Below, piece after piece: positions 20,012-27,676 of a DNA stretch of 34,285 nt (its first letter is position 1; every line of letters begins with the position of its first letter). Source of the stretch: Sulfurovum sp. 16-42-52 (GTDB taxonomy: Bacteria; Campylobacterota; Campylobacteria; Campylobacterales; Sulfurovaceae). The stretch spans positions 1 through 34,285 of the forward strand of contig NCHB01000021.1 of the NCBI GenBank assembly GCA_002281755.1. Direction: 5' to 3'. The position numbers and the translations under genes were made by a program. The notes below the pieces were generated by a model. That model ran no database searches. It was not told the DNA's origin and worked only from the letters and a program-made list of their open reading frames with translations.

Positions 20012-20421
20012 AAGCATTTCGTCCTGCTTTTACGATTATAGAGATACTCGTATCGGTGATCATCATCTCTTTTGCCATACTCTTCGTACTCAAAATACAC
20101 AGTGAAAATCACGAGCAAATCGTCTATATCACGCAAAGAAACACGCTCGCTTTTCAAGACTCACTCTATCTTGACAAAGAGAGTCTGCGGTACCATAAAG
20201 ACCATAAAACTGCTTATGATGTATTGGAAAAAACCTTTAAAATCACCGAACAAGAAAGCAGAGAAATCCTCAAACAACACAGCAGCGATATCTTTACGCC
20301 CGAAGAGATAGAGATTTTACCCCCTGCGGGGCAACCTGGTCCCAGCACCATCGTCAATGAAGTGATGCTTAAAGGCAAACAATCCTCTATCTACAGCCAT
20401 TTTAGACTAGAGCCATTTTAG
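20008..20421 (+). CDS. GspI-like minor pseudopilin
   Basis: 137 residues from a TTG start at 20008 that overlaps the preceding stop (TTGA). ACGGAG lies 7 nt upstream. This start gives a compact prepilin leader MKAFRPA|FTIIE12, with Ala at -1 and Glu at +5. A longer in-frame ATG start would put 15 odd residues before it. The hydrophobic helix is followed by a charged helical domain without cysteines. Short size and place in the arm suggest GspI; identity among H/I/J is not certain. Confidence 0.65.
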   Translation: MKAFRPAFTIIEILVSVIIISFAILFVLKIHSENHEQIVYITQRNTLAFQDSLYLDKESLRYHKDHKTAYDVLEKTFKITEQESREILKQHSSDIFTPEEIEILPPAGQPGPSTIVNEVMLKGKQSSIYSHFRLEPF

Positions 20422-20470
20422 ACTGGATCTTTTTAGCCCATGCTTCCAAACAAGATACAGTTAAACAAGT

Positions 20471-20476
20471 TATAAT
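20471..20476 (+). promoter_or_regulatory. Candidate internal -10 box for gspF
   Basis: TATAAT in the 87-nt gap between the I-like pseudopilin and gspF, the only sizeable gap in the plus arm. No clear -35 box. AAGGA (20493-20497) follows as the gspF ribosome binding site. Confidence 0.4.
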
Positions 20477-20508
20477 ACTCCCAATAGACGGTAAGGACAA
20501 GAAAACGC

Positions 20509-21723
20509 ATGCTTTTTAAGTATAAAGGGTTTGACAAAACAGGTAAAAAAGTCAAAGGCACCGTTACGGCAAGTTCACCAGAAGAGGCAGGTCAAAAACT
20601 CCGAAACAGCGGTATCTATCATGAAGGACTTACTGCATCCAAAGAGTTCTCCTTGGATGCTTTTTCTAAACGTCAAATGCCTACAGACCTTCTCAGTACC
20701 TTCTCTAAAGAACTCTCTTCGTATCTAAACTCTGGCATGACCATCCTCACAGCCATTAAACTCCTTGAAAACCAGCATGAGGGTGAAAAACGCTATGTCG
20801 CTTTTCTCAACTCCATCAAAACCATGATCGATGAAGGAAAATCACTTTTCAATGCACTCAATGCGCAAAAAGTCTATGCAATGCCGGACTTTTTCCTTCA
20901 AAGCCTCAATGTAGCCGGACAAAGCGGCAAGATGGTAGAAGTACTGACCAATATGGGAAACTTTTTCTCAGCCCAAAACAAAATCAAAAAACAGGTCAAA
21001 GGTGCTATGACCTACCCAGCCATTATCTTTATCGTAGCCATTGGGATGACCTCTTTTTTGATTGCTTTTGTGGTACCCAAGATCACAGAGATATTTGAAG
21101 ACACGGGACAGGCACTGCCTCCTATTACGCAGTTTGTACTTGCTTTGAGTGATTTTTTGACCTCACACTATATCGCCATTATTGTCACCCTTGTGCTTTT
21201 CATCCTTGCTTTTAAGCTCTCTTATGCAAAACTGGAGGGTTTTCATCGTATCATAGACTCGCTCTTACTCAAAATGCCTGTACTGGGTACACTCATCCAA
21301 AATCACGAACTGGGAAGATTTTCCTACATTCTCTCTTTGATGCTCAGCTCAGGCGTAGCGTATGCACAGGCTGTGGGACTTGCCAAAGCAACCTTCAGCA
21401 ACTACGGACTGCGCGCGCTTTTTGAAAAAGCGTCAGTCAAAGTGCTTGAGGGTAACAAACTCTCAAACGCTTTGCAAATGACAAAAGGCGTCAAGCTCAA
21501 ACGCAATTTTATGCAGTCTTTAGCGCTAGGTGAAGAGTCCAGCGAAGTCGCTCAGATTTTGAACAACACATCCACGCTGTATGCTGAAGAAAATGAAGAT
21601 AAACTCAAATTGCTGCTTAGTCTGCTAGAACCTTTTATGATGCTTTTTATCGGTACAGTGGTCGGAGTCATCGTCTCAGCCATGCTGCTTCCTATCTTTA
21701 CCATGACGCAAGGTCTTCAGTAA
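20509..21723 (+). CDS. gspF: Type II secretion platform protein GspF
   Basis: 404 residues, standard for GspF/PilC-type proteins. An N-terminal beta-rich start (FKYKGFDKTGKKVKGTVTAS) is followed by two repeated cytoplasmic helical bundles (about 65-190 and 265-385). Three membrane helices are visible, near 165-190, 215-240 and 370-395. Motifs include LSSYLNSGMTILTAIKLLE, QVKGAMTYPAIIFIVAIGMT and the matching second-repeat LSLMLSSGVAYAQAVGLAKA. GspF anchors the pseudopilus motor in the inner membrane. Its stop overlaps the ATG of the RDD gene. Confidence 0.93.
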   Translation: MLFKYKGFDKTGKKVKGTVTASSPEEAGQKLRNSGIYHEGLTASKEFSLDAFSKRQMPTDLLSTFSKELSSYLNSGMTILTAIKLLENQHEGEKRYVAFLNSIKTMIDEGKSLFNALNAQKVYAMPDFFLQSLNVAGQSGKMVEVLTNMGNFFSAQNKIKKQVKGAMTYPAIIFIVAIGMTSFLIAFVVPKITEIFEDTGQALPPITQFVLALSDFLTSHYIAIIVTLVLFILAFKLSYAKLEGFHRIIDSLLLKMPVLGTLIQNHELGRFSYILSLMLSSGVAYAQAVGLAKATFSNYGLRALFEKASVKVLEGNKLSNALQMTKGVKLKRNFMQSLALGEESSEVAQILNNTSTLYAEENEDKLKLLLSLLEPFMMLFIGTVVGVIVSAMLLPIFTMTQGLQ

Positions 21724-22196
21724 TGCCAAAACAACGCTTTAGAGCAGTGAAACAGAACAGAAATCCTCAAAAAAGGACCACCGATAGCACCCTCAACTAC
21801 GCAACAGCCGGTTTAAAAATCAAAGCTTTTTTAACCGATGCGTTTATGCTGTTGATGCCCATTATGTACATTGTTTTTTATCTGGTGATGGATGGCAGAG
21901 AAGATTTTGCCGCACACAAAGTACTGGGGTGGACATCCATACTCATTCCTTTGGTGCTGCTCCAAAGTGCTCTTATGTACGTGAGCGGACAAACACCAGG
22001 GTATCGTGCTTACCACATCACACTCATCGATAAAAAGACTTTAAGCAAACCCTCCTTGCCTGTGATACTTTTTAGAAACATGGCTGCGATACTCTCTTTT
22101 GCGACCCTCGTAGGCTGGATACTCATGTTTTGGCGCAAAGACAGCAAAACGCTCCATGACTTGCTCTCCAAAACCACTGTTATACAGACACGATGA
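21723..22196 (+). CDS. RDD family membrane protein
   Basis: 157 residues with a basic N-terminus (about 1-35) and three hydrophobic segments (about 38-60, 68-88, 118-138). The GYRAYHITLIDK segment and LKIKAFLTDAF near the start of the first helix fit the RDD family, small inner-membrane proteins of mostly unknown function. The ATG overlaps the gspF stop by one base and its stop overlaps the MFS start in ATGA. Co-translation with the T2SS arm is likely; a role in secretion is not known. Confidence 0.8.
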   Translation: MPKQRFRAVKQNRNPQKRTTDSTLNYATAGLKIKAFLTDAFMLLMPIMYIVFYLVMDGREDFAAHKVLGWTSILIPLVLLQSALMYVSGQTPGYRAYHITLIDKKTLSKPSLPVILFRNMAAILSFATLVGWILMFWRKDSKTLHDLLSKTTVIQTR

Positions 22197-23323
22197 TGAC
22201 CACAGCACACCCCACTTCCCTTGCACTCACCTTTTTACTCGGAGCATATTACTTTTTTTACTTTGCTTTGGTGGGCGTGTATATTATTTTCATGCCAAAA
22301 GTCTTGCTAGATCTTTCGTATTCGACCGTAGAAGTGGGCATCATCTATGCGGCTGCGCCTTTTATGCGTTTTTTGCTCCCTTTTGCCTTTCGTCATTTCA
22401 TCGCACTCACCCCAACTGTCTATCGTCTCTCTTTGGTGCTTACCTTCTTTTCTACGCTTATTTTTTTAGCGGTGGTAGACCATTTTTGGCTCTATCTAGG
22501 GGCCAATCTTCTTTTTGGTGCAGCCGTCGGCATCTCTTTACCTTATGTGGAGACCATTGCGCTTGGTGCATTATCCAAACACCGTTACGGAAAAGTACGG
22601 CTCTGGGGTTCACTTGGTTTTATGGCAATTGCACTCTGGCTGGGAAAAGTACTCGATACGCCCCAGGAAGCCCTCTACTACCTTAGCACGATGGCTTTTC
22701 TGAGCTTCTTTTTTGGTGCCATCCTGACAAAATACGACACGACACCACACTCTACAGCACACGATGACGCCTCATTTTCACTCTCCAAATACTGGGCATT
22801 TTGGCTCTCTATCTTTTTGATGCAAGTTGGATTTGGCGGCTTTTACAACTTCTTCACCATTTACGAGACAGCCCACGGCATTTCACTTGAGATGACAAGC
22901 TGGATGTGGAGTTTTGGCGTTGCCTGTGAGATACTGATGCTCTACTTTCAAGGACCTCTGTTACAGCGTAATCTGCTCTCTTTGTTGCAGTTTGCCACCC
23001 TTGTGACTGCCCTGCGATGGATGATACTCTACCTCTTTCCAGACTCTGTGGTACTCACATTTGCTTCACAGTCCCTGCACGCGATCGGTTTTGCACTGTA
23101 TCACACCGCTGCGATTACCTATGTCTTTTCTCTCTACACACAGAAAAAACTTGCCCAACAGTTTTTTCTGGGCATCGCATTTGGATTAGGTGGTTCTGTC
23201 GGTGCAGTACTCTCAGGACAGCTCTACGGAGAGTACCTCTTTTTAGCAGAATCTCTTATTACCCTGTTCGCATTTGCCGTTTTACTTGTGCATCAAAAAC
23301 GCAAAGCGGTGCTAACCCCATGA
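22193..23323 (+). CDS. MFS transporter (MFS_1-like, HcaT/nucleoside-symporter type)
   Basis: 376 residues with about twelve hydrophobic segments, an inner-membrane transporter. The segment KHRYGKVRLWGSLGFMAIAL near residues 129-148 is the loop signature of the MFS_1-like/HcaT branch. Substrate cannot be read from the sequence. The start overlaps the RDD stop (ATGA) and the stop overlaps the mobA start (ATGA), so it belongs to the same transcript. Confidence 0.85.
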   Translation: MMTTAHPTSLALTFLLGAYYFFYFALVGVYIIFMPKVLLDLSYSTVEVGIIYAAAPFMRFLLPFAFRHFIALTPTVYRLSLVLTFFSTLIFLAVVDHFWLYLGANLLFGAAVGISLPYVETIALGALSKHRYGKVRLWGSLGFMAIALWLGKVLDTPQEALYYLSTMAFLSFFFGAILTKYDTTPHSTAHDDASFSLSKYWAFWLSIFLMQVGFGGFYNFFTIYETAHGISLEMTSWMWSFGVACEILMLYFQGPLLQRNLLSLLQFATLVTALRWMILYLFPDSVVLTFASQSLHAIGFALYHTAAITYVFSLYTQKKLAQQFFLGIAFGLGGSVGAVLSGQLYGEYLFLAESLITLFAFAVLLVHQKRKAVLTP

Positions 23324-23886
23324 AAAAATCTATCCCTGCTGTCCTCTTTGCCGGTGGTAAAAGTGCACGCATGCAAACCGATAAAGCACTGCTTCCTTTT
23401 GGCGGATACACAACGCTGGCAGAATATCAGCACCGTAAACTCACTGACCTTTTTGAAGCAGTCTATCTCTCTGCCAAAACAGACAAATTTCCTTTTTCCT
23501 GCAAAGTCATCGAAGACAAAGACCCACTTAGTGCACCGCTTGTGGGTATTATTTCTCTCTTTGAGGCGTTAAAGTGTGACGCGGTATTTATTTTGAGTGT
23601 CGATGCACCTTTTGTTTCTGCTGAACAGATAGAGATGCTTATAGCAGCTGCAAATCCCGCCTACGATGCCATCATCGCACAAAGTCCCTCAGGTATCCAA
23701 CCCCTTTGCGGCATCTACAAAAAATCTATCCTGCCTTTTGTCTACAAACATTTAGAGGAAAAAAACTACGCACTACACACGCTTTTAAGTGATGCAACGA
23801 CGCACTTTGTCACCTTTGATGATGATGCACCCTTTGCTAACCTCAACCATCCGCATGAGTACGAAGAGGCACTTAGGCGTTTTTAG
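23320..23886 (+). CDS. mobA: Molybdenum cofactor guanylyltransferase MobA
   Basis: 188 residues. MobA adds GMP to molybdopterin to make the bis-MGD cofactor of DMSO-reductase-family enzymes. The GTP-binding start is AVLFAGGKSARMQTDKALLP (residues 7-26), and the metal-binding Asp is in LSVDAPF (near 92-98). The family normally has L-A-G-G-x-S-x-R-M-G; here LAGG is FAGG and the Gly after RM is Gln, small deviations. The start overlaps the MFS gene. The last 14 nt overlap the end of the convergent LysR gene. An upstream in-frame extension belongs to the MFS reading region and was rejected. Confidence 0.9.
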   Translation: MKKSIPAVLFAGGKSARMQTDKALLPFGGYTTLAEYQHRKLTDLFEAVYLSAKTDKFPFSCKVIEDKDPLSAPLVGIISLFEALKCDAVFILSVDAPFVSAEQIEMLIAAANPAYDAIIAQSPSGIQPLCGIYKKSILPFVYKHLEEKNYALHTLLSDATTHFVTFDDDAPFANLNHPHEYEEALRRF

Positions 23887-24787
23887 ATTCTTTTGTGGCT
23901 GTGTCTATCATTTGTGTCATCAGTTTTCTTGAAAAATAGACAAACTTTTCAAACAATGCACTGTGGTATTTGTCTTTATGATAGATCATCAAAAAATCTC
24001 GTTTACAATCAAAGTCTTTTACTGGGATTTTAAAGAGTTTTTCTTCTTTGAGTTCATCCTCAACGGCTATTTTTGAGATACAGGTGACACACTCACCATT
24101 CATCAAGATACTCTTAATAGACTCGGTGTGCCCAAGTTCTAAAAATATGTGCAGAGTGTCTACTTTTTCTTTGATGTACTCCAAAAACACTTCCCTCGTA
24201 CCTGAGCCCTCTTCTCTGAGTATCCATCTTTTGGAAGCCAATTCTTCTATGTTGGAGGGTTTGGAGAGGCTTTTTTGTGCCGTAACGATTACCAGTTCAT
24301 CCACCCCTATCTTTTCTTTAATGATCTCAGAACCCGATACAAAGCCCTCAACAAAACCTATATCAATGCTTCCTTCTTTGATCATCTCAGCAATTTCTTT
24401 GGTATTGCCCTCTTTCAGCGTAATCTTCACATCAGGATACGCACTCATATAGCTGCAGATAATCGTGGGCATCAGATAATCCACGATGGTCGTACTCGCA
24501 CCCACACGGATCATCCCCTTGTTTTCAGAGTTTTTAAACTCATACTCAATATCTGCAAGCTTCTTAAATAGAGGGTCTATCTCTTTATAAAAGGCTCTTC
24601 CGACCTCGTTGAGCACCAGTTTTTTATTGATCCGGTCGAAGACTGGTCTGCCCAGTATCGTTTCAAGCTCTTTGATGGACATCGAAACAGCAGACTGGCT
24701 GAGCCTCATCTCTTTTGCGACATTGGTCAAATGACCATGCATCACTACATTTAAAAAAATCTCCATTTGTCTCAGTGTTATCTTCAT
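23873..24787 (-). CDS. LysR-type regulator, YeiE-like
   Basis: 304 residues. A winged helix-turn-helix occupies residues 1-60 (LTNVAKEMRLSQSAVSMSIKELETILG) and the periplasmic-binding-protein-like effector domain lies at about 90-300 (IRVGASTTIVDYLMP). It is divergent from a YeiH-type gene, the same pairing as yeiE-yeiH in enterobacteria. YeiE has been linked there to sulfite and cysteine metabolism, but the ligand here is unknown. A GAAGAG ribosome binding site is just upstream of the ATG. The likely binding site is the palindrome at 24845-24867. Confidence 0.88.
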   Translation of the reverse strand: MKITLRQMEIFLNVVMHGHLTNVAKEMRLSQSAVSMSIKELETILGRPVFDRINKKLVLNEVGRAFYKEIDPLFKKLADIEYEFKNSENKGMIRVGASTTIVDYLMPTIICSYMSAYPDVKITLKEGNTKEIAEMIKEGSIDIGFVEGFVSGSEIIKEKIGVDELVIVTAQKSLSKPSNIEELASKRWILREEGSGTREVFLEYIKEKVDTLHIFLELGHTESIKSILMNGECVTCISKIAVEDELKEEKLFKIPVKDFDCKRDFLMIYHKDKYHSALFEKFVYFSRKLMTQMIDTATKESKNA

Positions 24788-24844
24788 GCTCTTCTCTTTT
24801 TTTAAACTTTATCTCTTTTTTTCACCGTTTATCTTTTAATTATA

Positions 24845-24867
24845 TCAAAATTATAGTACAATTTTGA
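24845..24867. promoter_or_regulatory. Operator-like palindrome between LysR and yeiH-type genes
   Basis: TCAAAATT (24845-24852) and AATTTTGA (24860-24867) are perfect inverse copies around 7 nt. The outer T-N-A geometry suits a LysR-type recognition site (T-N11-A contained within). TATAGT at 24852-24857 inside it could be a weak -10 box of the plus gene. Confidence 0.6.
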
Positions 24868-24903
24868 AAAAGTAATCAATCAAATTGAATTAAAAGGACA
24901 AAA

Positions 24904-25965
24904 ATGCCATTTTCACCTCAAAATCGAAAAGGTACCCTCAGCGGTATACTCTTTGTTGCTATTTTTTCAGCAGCAGCGACCTTCATTGCAGACCTCAATG
25001 CTATCAAGTCACTCGGACTCTCTCCTCTGGTTATCGGTATCGTATTGGGTATTTTTTATGCCAATACCCTGCATAACAACACACCCAAAGCATGGCAAAG
25101 CGGTATCACCTTCTCTGCGAAGAAAATCCTGCGTTTTGCGATTGTATTCTACGGTTTTCGTATCACCTTTCAAGAGATAGCCGAAGTGGGTATGGAAGGG
25201 TTTTTGGTCTCACTCATCATGCTTACCAGCACCCTTATACTGGGTTCATGGGCAGGTTATAAACTTTTTGGCATGGAAAAAGACACCTCTATTCTCACGG
25301 CTTCAGGTGCAGCCGTTTGTGGAGCGGCAGCCGTACTTGCAACCGAGCCTGTACTAAAGTCTGAAGAGTATAAAGCAGCCATTGCGGTCTCGATGGTTGT
25401 ACTTTTTGGCACCGTCTCTATGTTTTTATATCCTGTGCTTTATACCACACTATTTGAAAACGCCACAGGGTTTTTACATATGACAGCAAGAGAATTTGGT
25501 ATTTATGTAGGTGGAACTATCCATGAAGTGGCGCAAGTTGTCGCTGTTCCTGCCTCCATACCCAATGCCTCCAAAGAGATGGCAGATGCAGCCGTGATTG
25601 TCAAAATGACTCGGGTGATTATGATTGCGCCAATGCTGATTGTTTTGGGATTGTACCTAGGGTATGTCGCCAAAAAAGAGGGTGGAGCAGCGGGGGGCAA
25701 GATGAAATTGGTTATCCCATGGTTTGCCGTATATTTTATCTTGGTTGCCGGATTCAACTCTTTGCATCTTGTACCCCAAAACATCGTGGACATCATCAAT
25801 GAGATCGACACCTTCTTGCTCACCATGGCGATGACTGCATTGGGTATGGGTACGATTTTTGCCAAATTTAAAGGGCTTGGCCTCGCACCCATCTACACCG
25901 CTGCAGCGATGTTCGTCTGGCTGGTAGTAGGCGGATTTGTCGTGACTAAGCTGGTATGTGCCTAA
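24904..25965 (+). CDS. YeiH/UPF0324 family membrane protein
   Basis: 353 residues with about ten hydrophobic segments. Typical motifs are LGISPLVIGIVLGIFYAN-like (residues 37-57), ILRFAIVFYGFRITFQEI, SGAAVCGAAAVLATEP and GTIHEVAQVVA. The family is annotated as putative sulfate exporters, and the function is unproven in most species. AAAGGA is about 6 nt before the ATG. It is divergent from the LysR regulator, which probably controls it. In sulfur-metabolising Campylobacterota export of sulfite or sulfate would make sense, but this is inference. Confidence 0.88.
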   Translation: MPFSPQNRKGTLSGILFVAIFSAAATFIADLNAIKSLGLSPLVIGIVLGIFYANTLHNNTPKAWQSGITFSAKKILRFAIVFYGFRITFQEIAEVGMEGFLVSLIMLTSTLILGSWAGYKLFGMEKDTSILTASGAAVCGAAAVLATEPVLKSEEYKAAIAVSMVVLFGTVSMFLYPVLYTTLFENATGFLHMTAREFGIYVGGTIHEVAQVVAVPASIPNASKEMADAAVIVKMTRVIMIAPMLIVLGLYLGYVAKKEGGAAGGKMKLVIPWFAVYFILVAGFNSLHLVPQNIVDIINEIDTFLLTMAMTALGMGTIFAKFKGLGLAPIYTAAAMFVWLVVGGFVVTKLVCA

Positions 25966-25970
25966 ATAAT

Positions 25971-25986
25971 GGATGCTCCGGCATCC
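25971..25986. terminator. Stable hairpin with UNCG-type loop
   Basis: GGATGC TCCG GCATCC: a 6-bp stem closed by C-G around TCCG, the UNCG class of extra-stable tetraloops. It sits 6 nt after the yeiH-type stop and 7 nt from the stop of the convergent yifB-type gene. No T-run follows. Confidence 0.55.
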
Positions 25987-25992
25987 TCACAC

Positions 25993-27498
25993 CTATCTTC
26001 GCCTATAGCTGAGTGCTTCTAAAAGATCGGCTCTTTCTATCTTTTCATGTGCATTGAGATCGGCTATCGTTCTGGCGGTTTTTTTGATAGAAGCGATGCT
26101 TCGGTGTGAAAGGCCAAATTTACCCACAGCACTTTCGAGTACCTTTTGGGCTTCCACTTCAAGCGTACAATATTTTTCTATCTCCTCTTCGCTCAATTTT
26201 CCATTAAGTCTTTGCTGTCCTCTTTGTTTTTGTGCTCTAAAAGCCTGCAATACCGCTTCATGCATACGTGATGAGCTGATATCTGCCTTATCACTCGCAC
26301 AAACTTCCTGCATCACCACAAAAAGATCGATACGATCCAAAAAAGGATCCGAAAGCTTATTTTGATAGCGTTTTATCTCCACTTCGCTGCAACGGCACGC
26401 TTTTGTTTTAGAGAGAAGATTGCCGCAGGGACAGGGGTTTTGTGCTGCCACAAACATGATATCTGCTTCGTATTCTATCTTGGCATTGACCCTTGCGATA
26501 TGTACTTTTTTATCTTGCAACGGTTCTCTGAGTGCTTCCAAAATGGGTTTAGAAAAGTGGGGAAGTTCATCAAAAAAAAGTATGCCCTTATGTGCCAAAG
26601 CCACTTCACCTATTTTGGCTACGCTTGAGCCGCCTCCAAAGATAGAAGCTGAAGTTGCCGTGTGGTGTGGCGCTCGTAAAGGACGAAGTGCACAAAAGTC
26701 AGGCGTCATACCGTCTAAAAACTGATGTTTGGCGATGGAGAGTATCTCTTCTTCAAACAAAGGCGGCAAGATATCTTTGAGCCGTTTGGCTATCATGCTT
26801 TTACCGCACCCTGGATTTCCTTCCATCAAAAAATTATGCATCCCGGCTGCGGCGATAAGTGAGGCTCTTTTGGCTACAGTTTGCCCTTTTACCTCCAAAA
26901 AATCGCTCTCATATTTGCGCTCAAAATAGTACGGTACACCCTCTAGGCTCAAACACTGCGCCTCATAAGAAAACGACTGCACATTTGCTTGAAAATCTTT
27001 GTTTTTAAGTATCTCTATGGCTTCGCTCAGCGTCTCCACACAGATAAACTCAACCCCGGAGATGCGGCTCAAATAGGCAATGGACTCTTTGGGTACAATC
27101 GCTCTTTTGATACAGCCTTGTTCTTTAAGAGATAAGATAAGCGGAAAAAGCATCGAACTTGCTTTGACTTTTCCATCCAGCCCCAGTTCACCAAAAACAA
27201 AAAGCCCCTCTTCTGCGATGGTCGTTTTATGTAAAGCGATGAGCAGTGCCAAAGAAAGGTCAAAATGGGTACCTGATTTTTTGAGGTCTGAGGGTGAAAG
27301 ATTGATCGTTATCTTTAGAGGAGGAAAGACAAATTCATTGGTAAGCAAGGCTGATTTGGTGCGTTCTTTTGACTCTTGGATATCGCTTGAAGCCAAACCC
27401 ACAACCGAAAATCCAGGTAAACCTTTGGTAAAGGTCGCTTCAACTTCTATGACTCTGGCATTGACACCCTCAAGTGTCGCGCAGGTCAGACGGTTCAC
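25993..27498 (-). CDS. YifB/ComM family Mg-chelatase-like AAA ATPase
   Basis: About 501 residues from a GTG at 27498. The N-terminal Lon-like fold (LTCATLEGVNARVIEVEATF, GLPGFSVVGLAS) occupies about the first 180 residues. The AAA core follows with Walker A GNPGCGKSMIAKRL, Walker B ILFFDELPHF, a CPCG/CRC cysteine set and DPFLDRIDLFV. The last part is the Mg-chelatase C-terminal helical domain. ComM of this family is a branch-migration helicase in natural transformation. Homologues begin close to the GTG, which has AGG 5 nt upstream. An ATG at 27585 adds 29 residues and has no ribosome binding site; an ATG at 27603 lies before the predicted transcript start. Confidence 0.88.
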   Translation of the reverse strand: MNRLTCATLEGVNARVIEVEATFTKGLPGFSVVGLASSDIQESKERTKSALLTNEFVFPPLKITINLSPSDLKKSGTHFDLSLALLIALHKTTIAEEGLFVFGELGLDGKVKASSMLFPLILSLKEQGCIKRAIVPKESIAYLSRISGVEFICVETLSEAIEILKNKDFQANVQSFSYEAQCLSLEGVPYYFERKYESDFLEVKGQTVAKRASLIAAAGMHNFLMEGNPGCGKSMIAKRLKDILPPLFEEEILSIAKHQFLDGMTPDFCALRPLRAPHHTATSASIFGGGSSVAKIGEVALAHKGILFFDELPHFSKPILEALREPLQDKKVHIARVNAKIEYEADIMFVAAQNPCPCGNLLSKTKACRCSEVEIKRYQNKLSDPFLDRIDLFVVMQEVCASDKADISSSRMHEAVLQAFRAQKQRGQQRLNGKLSEEEIEKYCTLEVEAQKVLESAVGKFGLSHRSIASIKKTARTIADLNAHEKIERADLLEALSYRRR

Positions 27499-27604
27499 GA
27501 TAGCCTGTTTTTTCTCTTTGTGTTTAAGCGTATCAGTTCTTTTGGTTTCGGGTGGAAGTGTACCACTATCTATTTGTGCATTCATAATGCTATAATCGCA
27601 CACT

Positions 27605-27632
27605 TATATATCATAGAGACAAAATATGTCAA
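27605..27632 (-). promoter_or_regulatory. Promoter of the yifB-type gene
   Basis: Minus strand: TTGACA (27632-27627), 16 nt, TATATA (27610-27605). The expected start is near 27597. That excludes a translation start at 27603. Confidence 0.6.
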
Positions 27633-27676
27633 ATTGTCATATTTTTACCTTCAATGCAAAATTCTTAAAAGATGCC

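Noticed and set aside
23017-23319. Long N-terminal extension of MobA
   Set aside because: It overlaps the MFS gene in another frame; MobA begins at the ATG at 23320 right before its nucleotide-binding motif.
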